This document shows positions 32,784 to 40,661 of a DNA stretch of 40,661 nt, piece by piece. Source of the stretch: Hallerella porci. Its GTDB lineage: Bacteria > Fibrobacterota > Fibrobacteria > Fibrobacterales > Fibrobacteraceae. Numbering within the stretch: position 1 is the stretch's first letter; the number at the start of each line of letters is the position of its first letter. The translations under genes and the position numbers were made by a program. Where the stretch lies: contig NZ_QGHD01000023.1 of assembly GCF_003148885.1 (NCBI RefSeq), positions 1-40,661 on the forward strand. Direction: 5' to 3'. A model generated the notes under the pieces. The model saw nothing but the letters and a program-made list of their open reading frames with translations, did not search any database and had not been told where the DNA came from.

Positions 32784-34607
32784 ATGGCCAAAATAGAAGA
32801 TAACATTCGCAATTTTTCAATCATCGCCCACATTGACCACGGCAAATCCACTCTCGCCGACCGTCTTATCGAACTCACAAAGACCGTCGCCGAAAAAGAT
32901 ATGCAAAACCAACTTCTAGACGATATGGATCTAGAACGGGAACGGGGCATTACCATCAAAGCACACGCAATTCGTTTGCTGTATAACCGCGGCGATGAGC
33001 AATACATTTTGAATATGATCGATACGCCGGGGCACGTGGACTTTAGCTACGAAGTCAGCCGTTCCTTAGCCGCTTGCGAAGGCGCAATTCTCGTCGTCGA
33101 TGCGACACAAGGCATCCAAGCGCAGACGCTTTCCAATTTGTACTTGGCGATTGAAAACGATTTGACCATTATTCCGGTTTTAAATAAAGTGGATTTGCCC
33201 AGTGCGAATCCCGACCATGTAGCGCAGCTCGTCGGAGATTTGCTCGGTTACGATCCCGAAAAAATTCCCCGCATTTCGGCGAAAACAGGCATTAACGTCG
33301 AAGAAGTTCTCGATCGCATCGTCGATGAAATTCCGGCCCCGAAAGGCGATTCCAAAGACAAATTACAAGCGCTCATTTTCGATTCGATGTACGATTCCTA
33401 TCGCGGCGTGATCAACGACATTCGCATTTTCAACGGAACTCTCCGTCCGGGAATGGAAATTCAGCTGATGACGACTGGAGCGACTTATACCGTAACCGAA
33501 GTCGGCACCTTTACGATGAAACGGAATCCGCGCAAAGAACTCACCGCGGGCATGGTCGGCTACGTCCTCGCCAATGTGAAAACGATTAGCGATGTTAAAA
33601 TCGGCGATACGATTACCGATGCCGATGATCCGGCGAGCGAACCGCTTCCGGGATACAAAGACATTCAGCCGATGATTTATTCGGGAATTTATCCGATTGA
33701 TCCCGAAGATTATAAAAATCTGCGCGACGCTTTAGAAAAATTAAAATTGAACGATTCCGCACTCCAATGGGAACCGGAAACTTCGGACGCTCTCGGCTTC
33801 GGATTCCGCACCGGCTTCCTCGGACTTTTGCACATGGAAATTGTGCAAGAACGTTTGGACCGCGAATTCGGCGTGAACATTATTACGACCGTGCCGAACG
33901 TTGAATATCACGTTTATTTGACCGGCGGCGAAATGCTCAAAGTTTCGAGCCCATCCAAGCTCCCCGACGCTTCGCGTTACGACCGCATCGAAGAGCCTTA
34001 CGTCAAAGCACAAATTTTTACGCCCAAAGATTTTGTCGGCGCCATTATGAAACTCTGCGAAGAGAAACGCGGCGAATTCGACAATATGGAATACATCGAC
34101 GAGACGAAAGTCATTCTCAAATACAATTTACCGCTCGCCGAAATTATGTTCGATTTTTACGATCGGTTAAAGTCCATCAGTCGCGGTTACGGCGGACTCG
34201 ATTACACACCGCTCGGCTATCGTCCGAATAATTTGGTGAAGCTCGACATTCTTTTGAACGGCGATCCGGTGGACGCATTCTCGGTAATCATTCACCGCGA
34301 AAAGTCTGCGTCTTACGCCAATGCGATTTGCGTTCGTCTCAAAGATTTAATTCCGCGTCAACAATTCGATGTTGCAATTCAAGGCGCCATCGGCGGAAAA
34401 ATCATCAGCCGCAGCACGGTCAAAGCGGTTCGCAAAGACGTTCTCGCCAAATGCTACGGCGGCGATATTACCCGCAAACGCAAATTGTTAGAAAAGCAAA
34501 AAGAAGGCAAGAAGCGCATGAAGAGCATCGGCTCTGTCGAAGTGCCGCAAAAAGCATTCCTCGCTGTGCTCTCGCTTTCGGACGCCGGAAAATCTTCCGA
34601 CGACTAA
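32784..34607 (+). CDS. lepA: Elongation factor 4 (LepA), translational GTPase
   Basis: Ribosome-bound GTPase that affects translocation and initiation. At 607 residues it has G1 AHIDHGKST at residues 15-23, the [10 protein letters not shown] switch [19 protein letters not shown]-Tu-like domain 2, and the LepA-specific C-terminal domain ([20 protein letters not shown]). I chose ATG 32784 over TTG 32775 because [20 protein letters not shown] matches the family start. No clear Shine-Dalgarno is seen; TATATTTG precedes it. The signal peptidase gene starts 1 bp after its stop, a pairing often seen as lepA-lepB. Confidence 0.97.
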   Translation: MAKIEDNIRNFSIIAHIDHGKSTLADRLIELTKTVAEKDMQNQLLDDMDLERERGITIKAHAIRLLYNRGDEQYILNMIDTPGHVDFSYEVSRSLAACEGAILVVDATQGIQAQTLSNLYLAIENDLTIIPVLNKVDLPSANPDHVAQLVGDLLGYDPEKIPRISAKTGINVEEVLDRIVDEIPAPKGDSKDKLQALIFDSMYDSYRGVINDIRIFNGTLRPGMEIQLMTTGATYTVTEVGTFTMKRNPRKELTAGMVGYVLANVKTISDVKIGDTITDADDPASEPLPGYKDIQPMIYSGIYPIDPEDYKNLRDALEKLKLNDSALQWEPETSDALGFGFRTGFLGLLHMEIVQERLDREFGVNIITTVPNVEYHVYLTGGEMLKVSSPSKLPDASRYDRIEEPYVKAQIFTPKDFVGAIMKLCEEKRGEFDNMEYIDETKVILKYNLPLAEIMFDFYDRLKSISRGYGGLDYTPLGYRPNNLVKLDILLNGDPVDAFSVIIHREKSASYANAICVRLKDLIPRQQFDVAIQGAIGGKIISRSTVKAVRKDVLAKCYGGDITRKRKLLEKQKEGKKRMKSIGSVEVPQKAFLAVLSLSDAGKSSDD

Positions 34608-34608
34608 T

Positions 34609-35451
34609 ATGTCTGTCGCATCACGAGCCAAAAAACTGCAGCGGGCATCTTCCCGCAAGTGGAATTTTTTCTTCGGGATAATTCTCGCAGCGGTTTTATT
34701 CGTGAGCGTCGCATTACGATTTTACGTCATCGAGCCCATCCGCGTCATCGGAAATTCTCTTGACCCAATTGTTCCTGCGGGCTCTTCCATTTGGGTTTGC
34801 AAACTTCCTACTTGCACACATAAATTAACCCGCGGCGATATTGTTCTCATCCAATTGCCCGACGGCGAAAAAGTTTTGCGCGAAGTCTTCGGACTTCCGG
34901 GCGATTCGATTTTCATTTCTGCCGATGGAAAAATTCAAAGCGCCGAAAATTCTTTTACGTGGGAAGATGAATCCGAAATTATTTCCCCGAGAAATTTTCA
35001 AATTCCCCGCCGCGGCGATTCTTTGCAAATCAAAAATTTAAACGATATTTCTTTCGATTACGCCGTTGCGATGTTACAGCGCAAAAAAGGGCTGCGTAAA
35101 TTTTACACCGAAGCCACGCTCTTCCGCGGAAAAGATTCTTTATCGCTTTCTCGAGTCGGCTCAACAAGCCTTGCTGGGCGTCCCGTCAGCATCCGCGAAA
35201 TTCACGGATTCCATTGGCAAGAATATTTTTTAATCGGACTCCAAATCAACCGCGAAGATCCGGGAGCCACTCCTGTTCACTTTGAACGAAAAATTTTTAA
35301 CGCCGAAGATTCGACCGAAATCAGCTCCATTCCCGTTCGCGAAAATTATTACTACGTCATTTGCACCCAAGGCAGCCGCTGCGAAGATTCGCGTCAATTC
35401 GGCTACATTTCACAGAAATCAATCCGCGCAAAAATGATTCATTTTCCATAA
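34609..35451 (+). CDS. lepB: Signal peptidase I-like protein with substituted catalytic lysine
   Basis: Inner-membrane S26-family protease that removes signal peptides from secreted proteins. The 280-residue protein has one N-terminal membrane segment (about 19-38), nucleophile S50 in IGNSLDP (the family usually has SM), box C RGDIVLIQLP, box D LREVFGLPGD and box E with SRCEDSRQFGYIS. In box D the family has K-R-x-x-G-x-P-G-D, with Lys as general base. Here the aligned residue is R91, with the nearest Lys (K88) three residues earlier. Activity may therefore be altered. It lies 1 bp after lepA. A second canonical peptidase could exist elsewhere in the genome. Confidence 0.85.
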   Translation: MSVASRAKKLQRASSRKWNFFFGIILAAVLFVSVALRFYVIEPIRVIGNSLDPIVPAGSSIWVCKLPTCTHKLTRGDIVLIQLPDGEKVLREVFGLPGDSIFISADGKIQSAENSFTWEDESEIISPRNFQIPRRGDSLQIKNLNDISFDYAVAMLQRKKGLRKFYTEATLFRGKDSLSLSRVGSTSLAGRPVSIREIHGFHWQEYFLIGLQINREDPGATPVHFERKIFNAEDSTEISSIPVRENYYYVICTQGSRCEDSRQFGYISQKSIRAKMIHFP

Positions 35452-35508
35452 ATCAAAAAAAAATTCAGTTAATTTGTGAGAAAATGACGGATTTTTAAAA
35501 TTTCTTTC

Positions 35509-35516
35509 TATATTTG
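35509..35516 (+). promoter_or_regulatory. TATATTTG -10-like element upstream of rpsP
   Basis: The same octamer as in the lepA spacer lies 30 bp before the rpsP start, with AGAGGT as ribosome-binding site between. No good -35 is visible. It is a plausible promoter for the rpsP-rimM-trmD-rplS group. Confidence 0.4.
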
Positions 35517-35545
35517 CACCCGAAAATCAACAAGAGGTATTTTCA

Positions 35546-35959
35546 ATGTCTACAGTTATTCGTCTCGCTCGTTTTGGCAAGCGTCACCACTCCGTTTACC
35601 GCGCTGTTGTTATCGACAACCGCAAAGCCCGTAACGATAGCTTTATCGAACAGGTCGGCTTCTATGATCCGAACCAGAAGCAGCCGGTGATCACTTTCGA
35701 TCAAGAAAAGGTGATGAAGTGGCTCAAGACTGGTGCTCAACCGTCTGACACCGTCAAGTCTCTCTTGAAGAAAGTCGGCATCCTCGATCTCTTCCATGAA
35801 ATCAAGGCAGGCCGTTCTATCGAAGGCAAGAACGCAACTCCGCGTCCGGACAAGGAAAAGAAGGCAAAACTCGGTCCTAAAGCGAAAGCTCGTCTCGAAG
35901 CAGAAAAGGCTGCTAAGGAAGCTCCGGCTGCCGCTGAAGAAGCAGCTCCGCAGGCCTAA
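35546..35959 (+). CDS. rpsP: Ribosomal protein S16
   Basis: Small-subunit protein that binds 16S rRNA. Residues 1-85 are the canonical domain (IRLARFGKRHHSVYRAVVID near the start, GFYDPN, GAQPSDTVKSLLKK). A C-terminal extension of about 45 residues rich in Lys, Ala and Glu ends AAEEAAPQA and makes the protein 137 residues, longer than E. coli S16 (82). Similar tails occur in Bacteroidetes-type S16. ATG 35546 follows AGAGGT. A terminator-like hairpin separates it from rimM. Confidence 0.97.
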   Translation: MSTVIRLARFGKRHHSVYRAVVIDNRKARNDSFIEQVGFYDPNQKQPVITFDQEKVMKWLKTGAQPSDTVKSLLKKVGILDLFHEIKAGRSIEGKNATPRPDKEKKAKLGPKAKARLEAEKAAKEAPAAAEEAAPQA

Positions 35960-35980
35960 TTTCTTAAACGGTTTCTGCAG

Positions 35981-36014
35981 AACCCTGTGCTGCACTTTGC
36001 ACGGGGTTTTCTTT
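35981..36014 (+). terminator. Terminator or attenuator between rpsP and rimM
   Basis: A 10-bp stem with one G-T pair (35981-35990 with 35999-36008, 8-nt loop) is followed by TTCTTTT. rimM starts 7 bp later, so it probably acts as a partial terminator lowering rimM and trmD expression relative to S16. Confidence 0.7.
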
Positions 36015-36020
36015 TGAAAC

Positions 36021-36560
36021 ATGGAAAACGCAATCGATAAAGATTTGGTCGTCGTCGGACACTTGATGCGCACCCACGGATTCAAGGGTGAAATCAAATG
36101 TGCCCCGCAAACTCACGACATTAAACGCTGTCAGAAATTGACAACGGTTTATGCGTTATGCAGCAAAGACACGCTCCCGCTGAAAGTCGAAAATGCACGC
36201 ATTGCAGGCGATCTTTGGATTCTCAAATTCCAAGGCTACGATTCTCCAGCATCGTTAAAATCGCTCGTCAACGCTGACATTTGCGTTCCCATGTCCGAAC
36301 GGATTCCGGCTCCCGAAGGCAAATATTACTTTTCTGATTTAGAAGGCTATTCCGTCATCGGAGACGCCGATCAAGAAATCGCAAAAGTACTTTCGGTAGA
36401 AGTTCTCCCCAGCGTCAACGCATTCCGTTTTACATACAAAGGAAGCGAGATCCTCGCCCCGTGGATTAAGGAATGCGTCGGTGAAATCAATTCAGAAAAA
36501 CGCACCGTTAAAATTTCAGAAGTTTTTCTTCAAAAACTTTTTGAGATGAGGGTCGAATGA
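36021..36560 (+). CDS. rimM: 16S rRNA maturation factor RimM
   Basis: Assists assembly of the 30S head together with S19. The 179-residue protein has the N-terminal RimM barrel (VVVGHLMRTHGFKGEIKC) and the PRC-barrel C-terminus (KYYFSDLEGYSVI, FRFTYKGSEILAPWIKECV). No good ribosome-binding site is seen; translation may use the short spacer after the attenuator. Its stop overlaps trmD by 4 nt (ATGA). Confidence 0.95.
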   Translation: MENAIDKDLVVVGHLMRTHGFKGEIKCAPQTHDIKRCQKLTTVYALCSKDTLPLKVENARIAGDLWILKFQGYDSPASLKSLVNADICVPMSERIPAPEGKYYFSDLEGYSVIGDADQEIAKVLSVEVLPSVNAFRFTYKGSEILAPWIKECVGEINSEKRTVKISEVFLQKLFEMRVE

Positions 36561-37261
36561 GAATTGATTGCATCACCATTTTCCCCGAAATGTTTGCTCC
36601 GATTTCGCAGTCGATTGTCGGCAGAGCGCAAAAGAACGGACTGTTTTCATTCAATACGGTTTACCTCCGCGATTTTGCGGTGAATGATTATGGTCAAGTT
36701 GACGACTCTCCTTACGGCGGCGAACCGGGCATGGTACTCCGACCAGAACCTTTGGCTGCGGCTATTCAAAGCACCCATGTCAAAGAAGACGGCGGCAAAG
36801 TCATCTATCTTACCGCAGACGGTGTGCCGTTTTCGCACAAATTAGCCTCCGAACTTTCTCACGAAGAACATTTGGTGCTAGTCTGCGGCCATTACAAGGG
36901 AATTGACGAACGCATTCGCGAAAATTACGTCGATCTCGAAATCTCCATCGGTGATTTTGTGGTCAGCGGCGGCGAACTTCCTGCAATGCTTGTAACCGAT
37001 GCTGTTGTCCGGCTCCTCCCTGGCGCTCTCGGACACAAAGAATCCGGCGAAACAGATTCATTTGCTCAGGGACCTCTCGGCTGGCCCGTCTATACCAGAC
37101 CCGAGGTTTTTGAAGGAAAATCCGTTCCAGAAGTGCTCCTTTCGGGGCATCATCAGCGGATTTCCGAGTGGAGAAGGGCGGAATCTTTAAAAAGAACGCA
37201 AGAAAGACGCCCCGACATCTACGAAAAGTTGCAAATAGATACTAAATTTGGCACACAATAA
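36557..37261 (+). CDS. trmD: tRNA (guanine-N1)-methyltransferase TrmD
   Basis: Methylates G37 of tRNAs with a G36G37 sequence, using S-adenosylmethionine, and so prevents frameshifting. The 234-residue SPOUT enzyme shows DDSPYGGEPGMVLRPEPL, the knot segments CGHYKGIDERI and GDFVVSGGELPAMLVTDAV, and LLSGHHQRISEWRR. Start in the rimM stop (ATGA overlap). Confidence 0.97.
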   Translation: MRIDCITIFPEMFAPISQSIVGRAQKNGLFSFNTVYLRDFAVNDYGQVDDSPYGGEPGMVLRPEPLAAAIQSTHVKEDGGKVIYLTADGVPFSHKLASELSHEEHLVLVCGHYKGIDERIRENYVDLEISIGDFVVSGGELPAMLVTDAVVRLLPGALGHKESGETDSFAQGPLGWPVYTRPEVFEGKSVPEVLLSGHHQRISEWRRAESLKRTQERRPDIYEKLQIDTKFGTQ

Positions 37262-37276
37262 CAGAGGTCACATCTT

Positions 37277-37624
37277 ATGTCCCTTAACATCGAAGCTATT
37301 CAGCAAGAAAACAAGAAATCGGATATTCCGGAAATCCGTACCGGCGATACCGTCACGGTCAACGTGAAGGTGATCGAAGGCACCAAGGAACGCATTCAGC
37401 CGTTCAAGGGTGTCGTCATCCAGCAGAAGAACACTGGCATTTGCGAAACTGTTACCGTCCGCAAGATGACCGATGGCGTTGCTATCGAACGTATTTTCCC
37501 GGTGCACAGCCCGCGTATCGCTTCTTTCGAAGTGAACCGCAAGGGTAAGGTTCGCAAGGCTCGCATTTACTACATGCGCAACCTCGCTGGTAAGGCTGCC
37601 CGTATCGAAAAGCGCGAAGCTTAA
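37277..37624 (+). CDS. rplS: Ribosomal protein L19
   Basis: Large-subunit protein at the 30S-50S interface. At 115 residues it has the family signatures GDTVTVNVKVIEGTKERIQ and RIFPVHSPRIASFEVNRKGK. An AGAGGT ribosome-binding site precedes ATG 37277. It completes the conserved order rpsP-rimM-trmD-rplS. TAAATTTG in the trmD end (37244-37251) might be an internal promoter. Confidence 0.97.
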   Translation: MSLNIEAIQQENKKSDIPEIRTGDTVTVNVKVIEGTKERIQPFKGVVIQQKNTGICETVTVRKMTDGVAIERIFPVHSPRIASFEVNRKGKVRKARIYYMRNLAGKAARIEKREA

Positions 37625-37642
37625 TTTTTCCGGCGGTTTCCC

Positions 37643-38563
37643 GTGAACCCGGGCGATCCCGAAAAGAAAGCAACAAATTTACCACTTGAGCGGTTTTCCG
37701 TTCAAGCGGGTTTTGTTGTTTTTAAAAAAGGCCAAAAAGCTTCTGAAATGGTCTACGTCGAAGAAGGCGAACTCGAAGCCTTTGACGATGAAAAGATGCT
37801 TTACAATATCCCGCAAGGATCTTTGATCGGGGTTTCATCGGTAATGGATGGAACTCCTTTTGTGTATTCTGTCCGCGCAGGAAAGCCCGCAGTACTTATC
37901 CGCATTGGGCAAAAAGCGATGGAGCAAGTGCTCAAGCAAGTGCCTCCGTGGATGCTTTTGACGATGAAAGTTCTCTCGCAAAAAGCAAAAGACGGAAAGG
38001 CTGCATTATCGAAGCCCATTTATGCGAGCGTTCTCGAAAGTTTTGCGTTATTCTTAGCGACGCGTGCCGTTAACAAGCCTCTCGATACCGCTGCGGTTAT
38101 CCGCGAATACATGTGGCAAACGCGCACCGAAAAAGAAGAAGTTACCATCGCATTAAAAGAACTTATCCGCCGCAAATTTGTGAAATTAGAAGCCGGCGAA
38201 AACGGCGAACAAAACGCTAAAATGCTTTTGGTCAAGCCAAAACTTTTCCGCATTCTCGTGGAATATTTGCAGGCTGAGCGCAAAAACGAAACGTATCCCG
38301 CTTACGGACTTTCGAAGCGCGAACGCGCGTGCCTTGAATTTTTAGGGCTCGAAAATTCTCTCTTTACACGCTCCCGCGATGAATGGCTTAAGTATTTGAA
38401 AATTGCGACTCCCGACGCCGACATTATCGTCATCATTAAATTTTTGGAGCTCGGCATTTTTTCCGAAATTCCGAATACGCAAAAACTCTTTTTGGAAACC
38501 GTCGTCTTGGATAAATATCTGAGCGCAATTCACGGCGAACGCAATATCCGAGGGCTTTTATGA
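37643..38563 (+). CDS. Cyclic-nucleotide-binding-fold protein 1, unknown output
   Basis: Encodes 306 residues from GTG 37643, with a weak ribosome-binding site. Residues 15-100 fit the beta-roll of CRP/FNR and cNMP-binding domains: FVVFKKGQKASEMVYVEEGELEA, IPQGSLIGVSSVMDG, VRAGKPAVLIRIGQKAMEQV. The phosphate-binding cassette lacks the usual GE...R-(S/T)-A residues, so cyclic-nucleotide binding is doubtful. The remaining 200 residues are helical, with repeated winged-helix-like pieces (TIALKELIRRKFVKLEAG), but no clear recognition helix. It overlaps the next gene by 4 nt. The two are related and probably work together. Confidence 0.75.
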   Translation: MNPGDPEKKATNLPLERFSVQAGFVVFKKGQKASEMVYVEEGELEAFDDEKMLYNIPQGSLIGVSSVMDGTPFVYSVRAGKPAVLIRIGQKAMEQVLKQVPPWMLLTMKVLSQKAKDGKAALSKPIYASVLESFALFLATRAVNKPLDTAAVIREYMWQTRTEKEEVTIALKELIRRKFVKLEAGENGEQNAKMLLVKPKLFRILVEYLQAERKNETYPAYGLSKRERACLEFLGLENSLFTRSRDEWLKYLKIATPDADIIVIIKFLELGIFSEIPNTQKLFLETVVLDKYLSAIHGERNIRGLL

Positions 38564-39510
38564 AAAAACTTTTGCCCCGCGACATTCTCTTTCAAGAAGG
38601 TGCTCAAGACGGTAAATTGTATATCGTCCGCAAAGGCGAACTGTTAATTCAAAAGAAAGAAGGTTCGCGCATTAAAAGTTTTAAAACTCTCGGACCCAAT
38701 TCCATCATCGGCGAAGAATCGCTTTTATTTAACGCCCCGCATCCGTTTACTCTCCGCGCGACGGATTCCGTAGAAGTCGAAGAAATTTCCCGCGAAGATT
38801 TAAAAAACGTCTGCGAAAAATTGCCCGCTTGGTTCCCGCCGCTTTTGCATTTTTTAGCGAAGCACACACATCGTCTCGAAGAAAATCGCAAGACGATTGA
38901 CAAAATTCACGCGCTGCCCACTCTCCTTTTTCTTTGCGCAAAATATTTGAGAAAAAGCGAAGATGGAAAATTCAAAGTGGAGCCTTTGACCGATGATTTG
39001 CATGTCATCAACGGGCTCGGTTACAATGAAACTTTTGAACTTCTCCGTGCGCTTTGCAATCTCGGTATCGCAGAAATTATCCCGGGCGAATACATCCAAA
39101 TTCACTTTTATCGGAAGAATTTACCGCAGCTTTTATACCGCACCCTTTTAAAACGCAAGCACAGTAAGCAACTTCCGATTTCACTTCTTTCGGCAAACGA
39201 TCAGACCATTCTCACCGCATTTATCGCAGTCGCAAAGACGAAAGGTTTAGAAAAACAAGGCAGCACTTTTATTCGGCAAAAAGACTTTTTGGTAAAATAC
39301 AAAGAACTTTTCCCCGGCATAAAATTGACGCATCGTTCATTCGAAAATCTTGTGCAATGCGGTTATCTGTTTACCGTTCCCGAATTTTCGCCGAATTTGG
39401 ATTTCAAAAATATCGAAGAATTTTACGCAGACAAAGAAGCCATCAAAGATTTGGTAGAACTCAATCGCGTTTACCCGCTCCTCGACAAACAACTTGTTGA
39501 AAATCTGTAA
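38560..39510 (+). CDS. Cyclic-nucleotide-binding-fold protein 2, paralogue of the upstream protein
   Basis: Encodes 316 residues, coupled to the previous gene by ATGA. The N-terminal beta-roll is better conserved: ILFQEGAQDGKLYIVRKGEL, then GPNSIIGEESLLFNAPHPFTLRA. The GE of the phosphate cassette is present but the Arg expected before (S/T)A is replaced (PFTLRA). The helical remainder includes TDDLHVINGLGYNETFELLR and LLRALCNLGIAEIIPGEYI, reminiscent of a winged helix-turn-helix of the CRP family. No signal or membrane segment, so it is cytoplasmic. A sensory or regulatory role is inferred. A stem-loop lies about 85 bp downstream. Confidence 0.78.
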   Translation: MKKLLPRDILFQEGAQDGKLYIVRKGELLIQKKEGSRIKSFKTLGPNSIIGEESLLFNAPHPFTLRATDSVEVEEISREDLKNVCEKLPAWFPPLLHFLAKHTHRLEENRKTIDKIHALPTLLFLCAKYLRKSEDGKFKVEPLTDDLHVINGLGYNETFELLRALCNLGIAEIIPGEYIQIHFYRKNLPQLLYRTLLKRKHSKQLPISLLSANDQTILTAFIAVAKTKGLEKQGSTFIRQKDFLVKYKELFPGIKLTHRSFENLVQCGYLFTVPEFSPNLDFKNIEEFYADKEAIKDLVELNRVYPLLDKQLVENL

Positions 39511-39594
39511 TTTAATGAGGAAGGAGATGATGGCGCACCGTATAGGCACGCAAGGGGAAGCGAACTCGTTCAATTTGACCATTCTTCTTTTGCG

Positions 39595-39619
39595 GTCGCG
39601 GGCAGGTAACGCCCGCGAC
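39595..39619. other. Perfect 9-bp GC-rich stem-loop
   Basis: GTCGCGGGC (39595-39603) pairs with GCCCGCGAC (39611-39619) around AGGTAAC. It lies in the 130-bp spacer between the convergent cNMP-fold gene and the FISUMP-like gene. No T tract follows on either strand, so it is not a classical intrinsic terminator; it could be an mRNA 3'-end stabiliser or an intergenic repeat. Confidence 0.55.
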
Positions 39620-39640
39620 AAATAAATCGAATGCGCTACG

Positions 39641-40501
39641 CTATTCTGCTAAGACAGGGCGAACAGAGCGACCTATGCGGCGGTGTATGTCCTTCATGGT
39701 GCTGTAACCCGAAAGGAAGTTAAAGATGTAAGCGTAATTGCTGGTGGCCGGAGTAGAGCTCCAGTAGTAGCCGCGACTGCCTACATCCAACAAGCTATCG
39801 CCACGGTTCCCTGCTGCAGGGAGGAATATGCTGTTACCATTTGGATCTGTTACCATAGCACCATCAACACCATTTTTGGTTGTCCATTCCCATGTGCATT
39901 TTGATCCCAATTCATCCATTTGTTCGTATGTCGGCATTTTCCATTTGACGCCCCAGTTGGCAGTGGCTGCATCGTAATTTGCATTGCCTGCAATGTCGCC
40001 TAAATTACTATTTCCACAAGTTTGGCAATTTTCTGTGGTGTATTCTGCTTTTGGTTCTATTTCACCCCAAGCAAAGTAATCGCCAGAATCTTCTGGTTTT
40101 TTTGCACCCACATTTATGTTCGCCCATTTAGTGCCACTTGGGAGTCTTAAATCAACAGCGGTGTCTAAAAAGCTGCTCGATGAAATTTCAAATAACGCAC
40201 TTGAACTAGAACTCGAATAAGCAAGTCCAGAATTTTGATTTATCCAACCGCCATTTAAACAAGTGTAAACAGCATTACTGTTTATCACATAAACACTAAC
40301 ACCGTTATTATCAAATGAACAAGGTACAAGATCACTTTCAGCAGATACTTGAATAAGATTGCCTCCGGAAACAAGTCCGGTATTTTGATTTATCCAATCG
40401 CCATTTAAACAAGTGTAAACAGCATCACTGTTTATCACATAAACACTAACACCGTTATTGTCAAATGAACAAGGTACAAGATCACTTTCAGCAGATACTT
40501 G
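39641..40501 (-). pseudogene. FISUMP-like surface protein, 5' end removed by IS insertion
   Basis: 286 codons remain, open up to the IS junction at 40501/40502, and the IS supplies a fortuitous MDRV start at 40513. The fragment begins with two near-identical 50- and 43-residue units (QVSAESDLVPCSFDNNGVSV, then a VYTCLNGxWINQNxGL part, two Cys each), followed by a Ser-rich linker. The FISUMP-like domain follows: VDLRLPSGTKWANINVGA, GDYFAWGEIEPK, WKMPTYEQMDEL, RGYYWSSTPATSN and a terminal RRIGRSVRPVLAE. This family is abundant in Fibrobacter and related to lectin-like folds. The missing N-terminus would hold the signal peptide, so the fragment is probably not exported. Confidence 0.8.
40223..40501 (-). 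repeat. 150-bp period tandem duplication inside the FISUMP-like gene
   Basis: The stretch 40372-40501 matches 40222-40351 shifted by exactly 150 bp, with about four differences over about 120 bp, and codes for two copies of a Cys-pair unit. Further copies may have lain beyond the IS junction. Confidence 0.85.
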
Positions 40502-40661
40502 GACTCTATCCATAAAACTGTGTCATTCACCACCAAGCATCATTTGAAAAATGATGTAAATTGAGGAACTATGATGACACACGAAGAATATAAAGAGATG
40601 ATCAAAAAAGCAGCATCTCAGTTCAAAACAGGAAAGCCAATTTTTGGCAAAGACGGAGCAT
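40502..40661 (+). mobile_element. Insertion sequence end (right contig edge), transposase-proximal side
   Basis: Inverted copy of positions 1-160 with one mismatch (40533). The tip GACTCTATCCATAAAACTGT borders the cut FISUMP-like gene. The base outside the tip differs from that at the left junction, as expected for two separate insertions. The element continues beyond the window. Confidence 0.8.
40571..40661 (+). CDS. Transposase, N-terminal 30 codons only (probable IS256/mutator family)
   Basis: Starts at tandem ATG ATG (40571 and 40574) after GAGGA and runs off the window; identical in product to the left-edge fragment. It is preceded by the 8-bp-arm hairpin of the IS end (40540-40558). 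Catalytic residues are not visible. Confidence 0.6.
   Translation, partial: MMTHEEYKEMIKKAASQFKTGKPIFGKDGA

Noticed and set aside
39337-39621. Minus-strand open frame of 94 codons crossing the spacer and the end of the second cNMP-fold gene
   Set aside because: No ribosome-binding site, overlaps a well-supported gene end and the stem-loop; no domain recognised.
1-40661. The whole window as a composite transposon carried by the two inverted IS copies
   Set aside because: The interior holds many core genes (alaS, der, priA, lexA, lepA, rpsP group) with uniform composition, and both edges show separate gene disruptions, so two independent insertions are more likely.

Overview
The window reads as a draft contig from a Fibrobacter-like bacterium (phylum Fibrobacterota). 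The taxonomic pointers are a TIGR02147-family protein (a paralogous family first defined in Fibrobacter succinogenes), a surface protein with a FISUMP-like domain and a serine-rich linker, and a gene set dominated by Gram-negative envelope functions. No rRNA or tRNA gene and no CRISPR array was seen. Both extremities are the same 160-bp insertion-sequence end in opposite orientation (one mismatch), each holding the first 30 codons of a probable IS256-like transposase. The contig is therefore most simply an assembly unit that breaks inside two IS copies. Each IS has cut a gene: the C-terminus of an unknown protein at the left, and a FISUMP-like surface protein at the right.

Layout. 0.4-7.8 kb: alaS (minus), then der-plsY-gpsA (ribosome assembly GTPase and phospholipid synthesis), a small lipoprotein, a 53-residue Cys-rich protein, and an outer-membrane barrel protein with its own promoter and terminator. 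7.8-16.9 kb: priA (minus), a 961-residue DUF349 repeat protein, a Sua5-type tRNA modification enzyme, and on the minus strand a TonB-receptor-like outer-membrane protein coupled to a periplasmic D-Ala-D-Ala dipeptidase-like enzyme. 16.9-18.0 kb: a nitrilase-superfamily amidase coupled to an unknown protein. 18.1-27.0 kb: cysE and nth lead into a tightly overlapped run of three lipoproteins and two PEGA-domain membrane proteins, followed by a beta-barrel protein with a periplasmic repeat domain and a lysine-rich tail. This run is the best candidate here for an undescribed envelope system.

27.0-32.7 kb: a DUF2156-GNAT fusion, the TIGR02147-family protein, a membrane-anchored Arg/Asn/Asp-rich protein with a hairpin-rich leader, lexA with a repeat-bearing promoter, and an Ala/Lys-rich histone-H1-like protein ending in a DksA-type zinc finger. 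32.8-39.5 kb: lepA and a signal peptidase I homologue with a substituted catalytic lysine, the conserved rpsP-rimM-trmD-rplS group, then two coupled cyclic-nucleotide-binding-fold proteins.

Start codons follow two styles. Many genes have a GGAG or GAGG ribosome-binding site, while several (der, priA, lepA, the Ala/Lys-rich gene, the TIGR02147 gene) have none and instead show an AT-rich -10-like element 4-10 nt before the start, hinting at leaderless or very short-leader mRNAs. Family assignments rest on motif recognition alone; no database search was possible.
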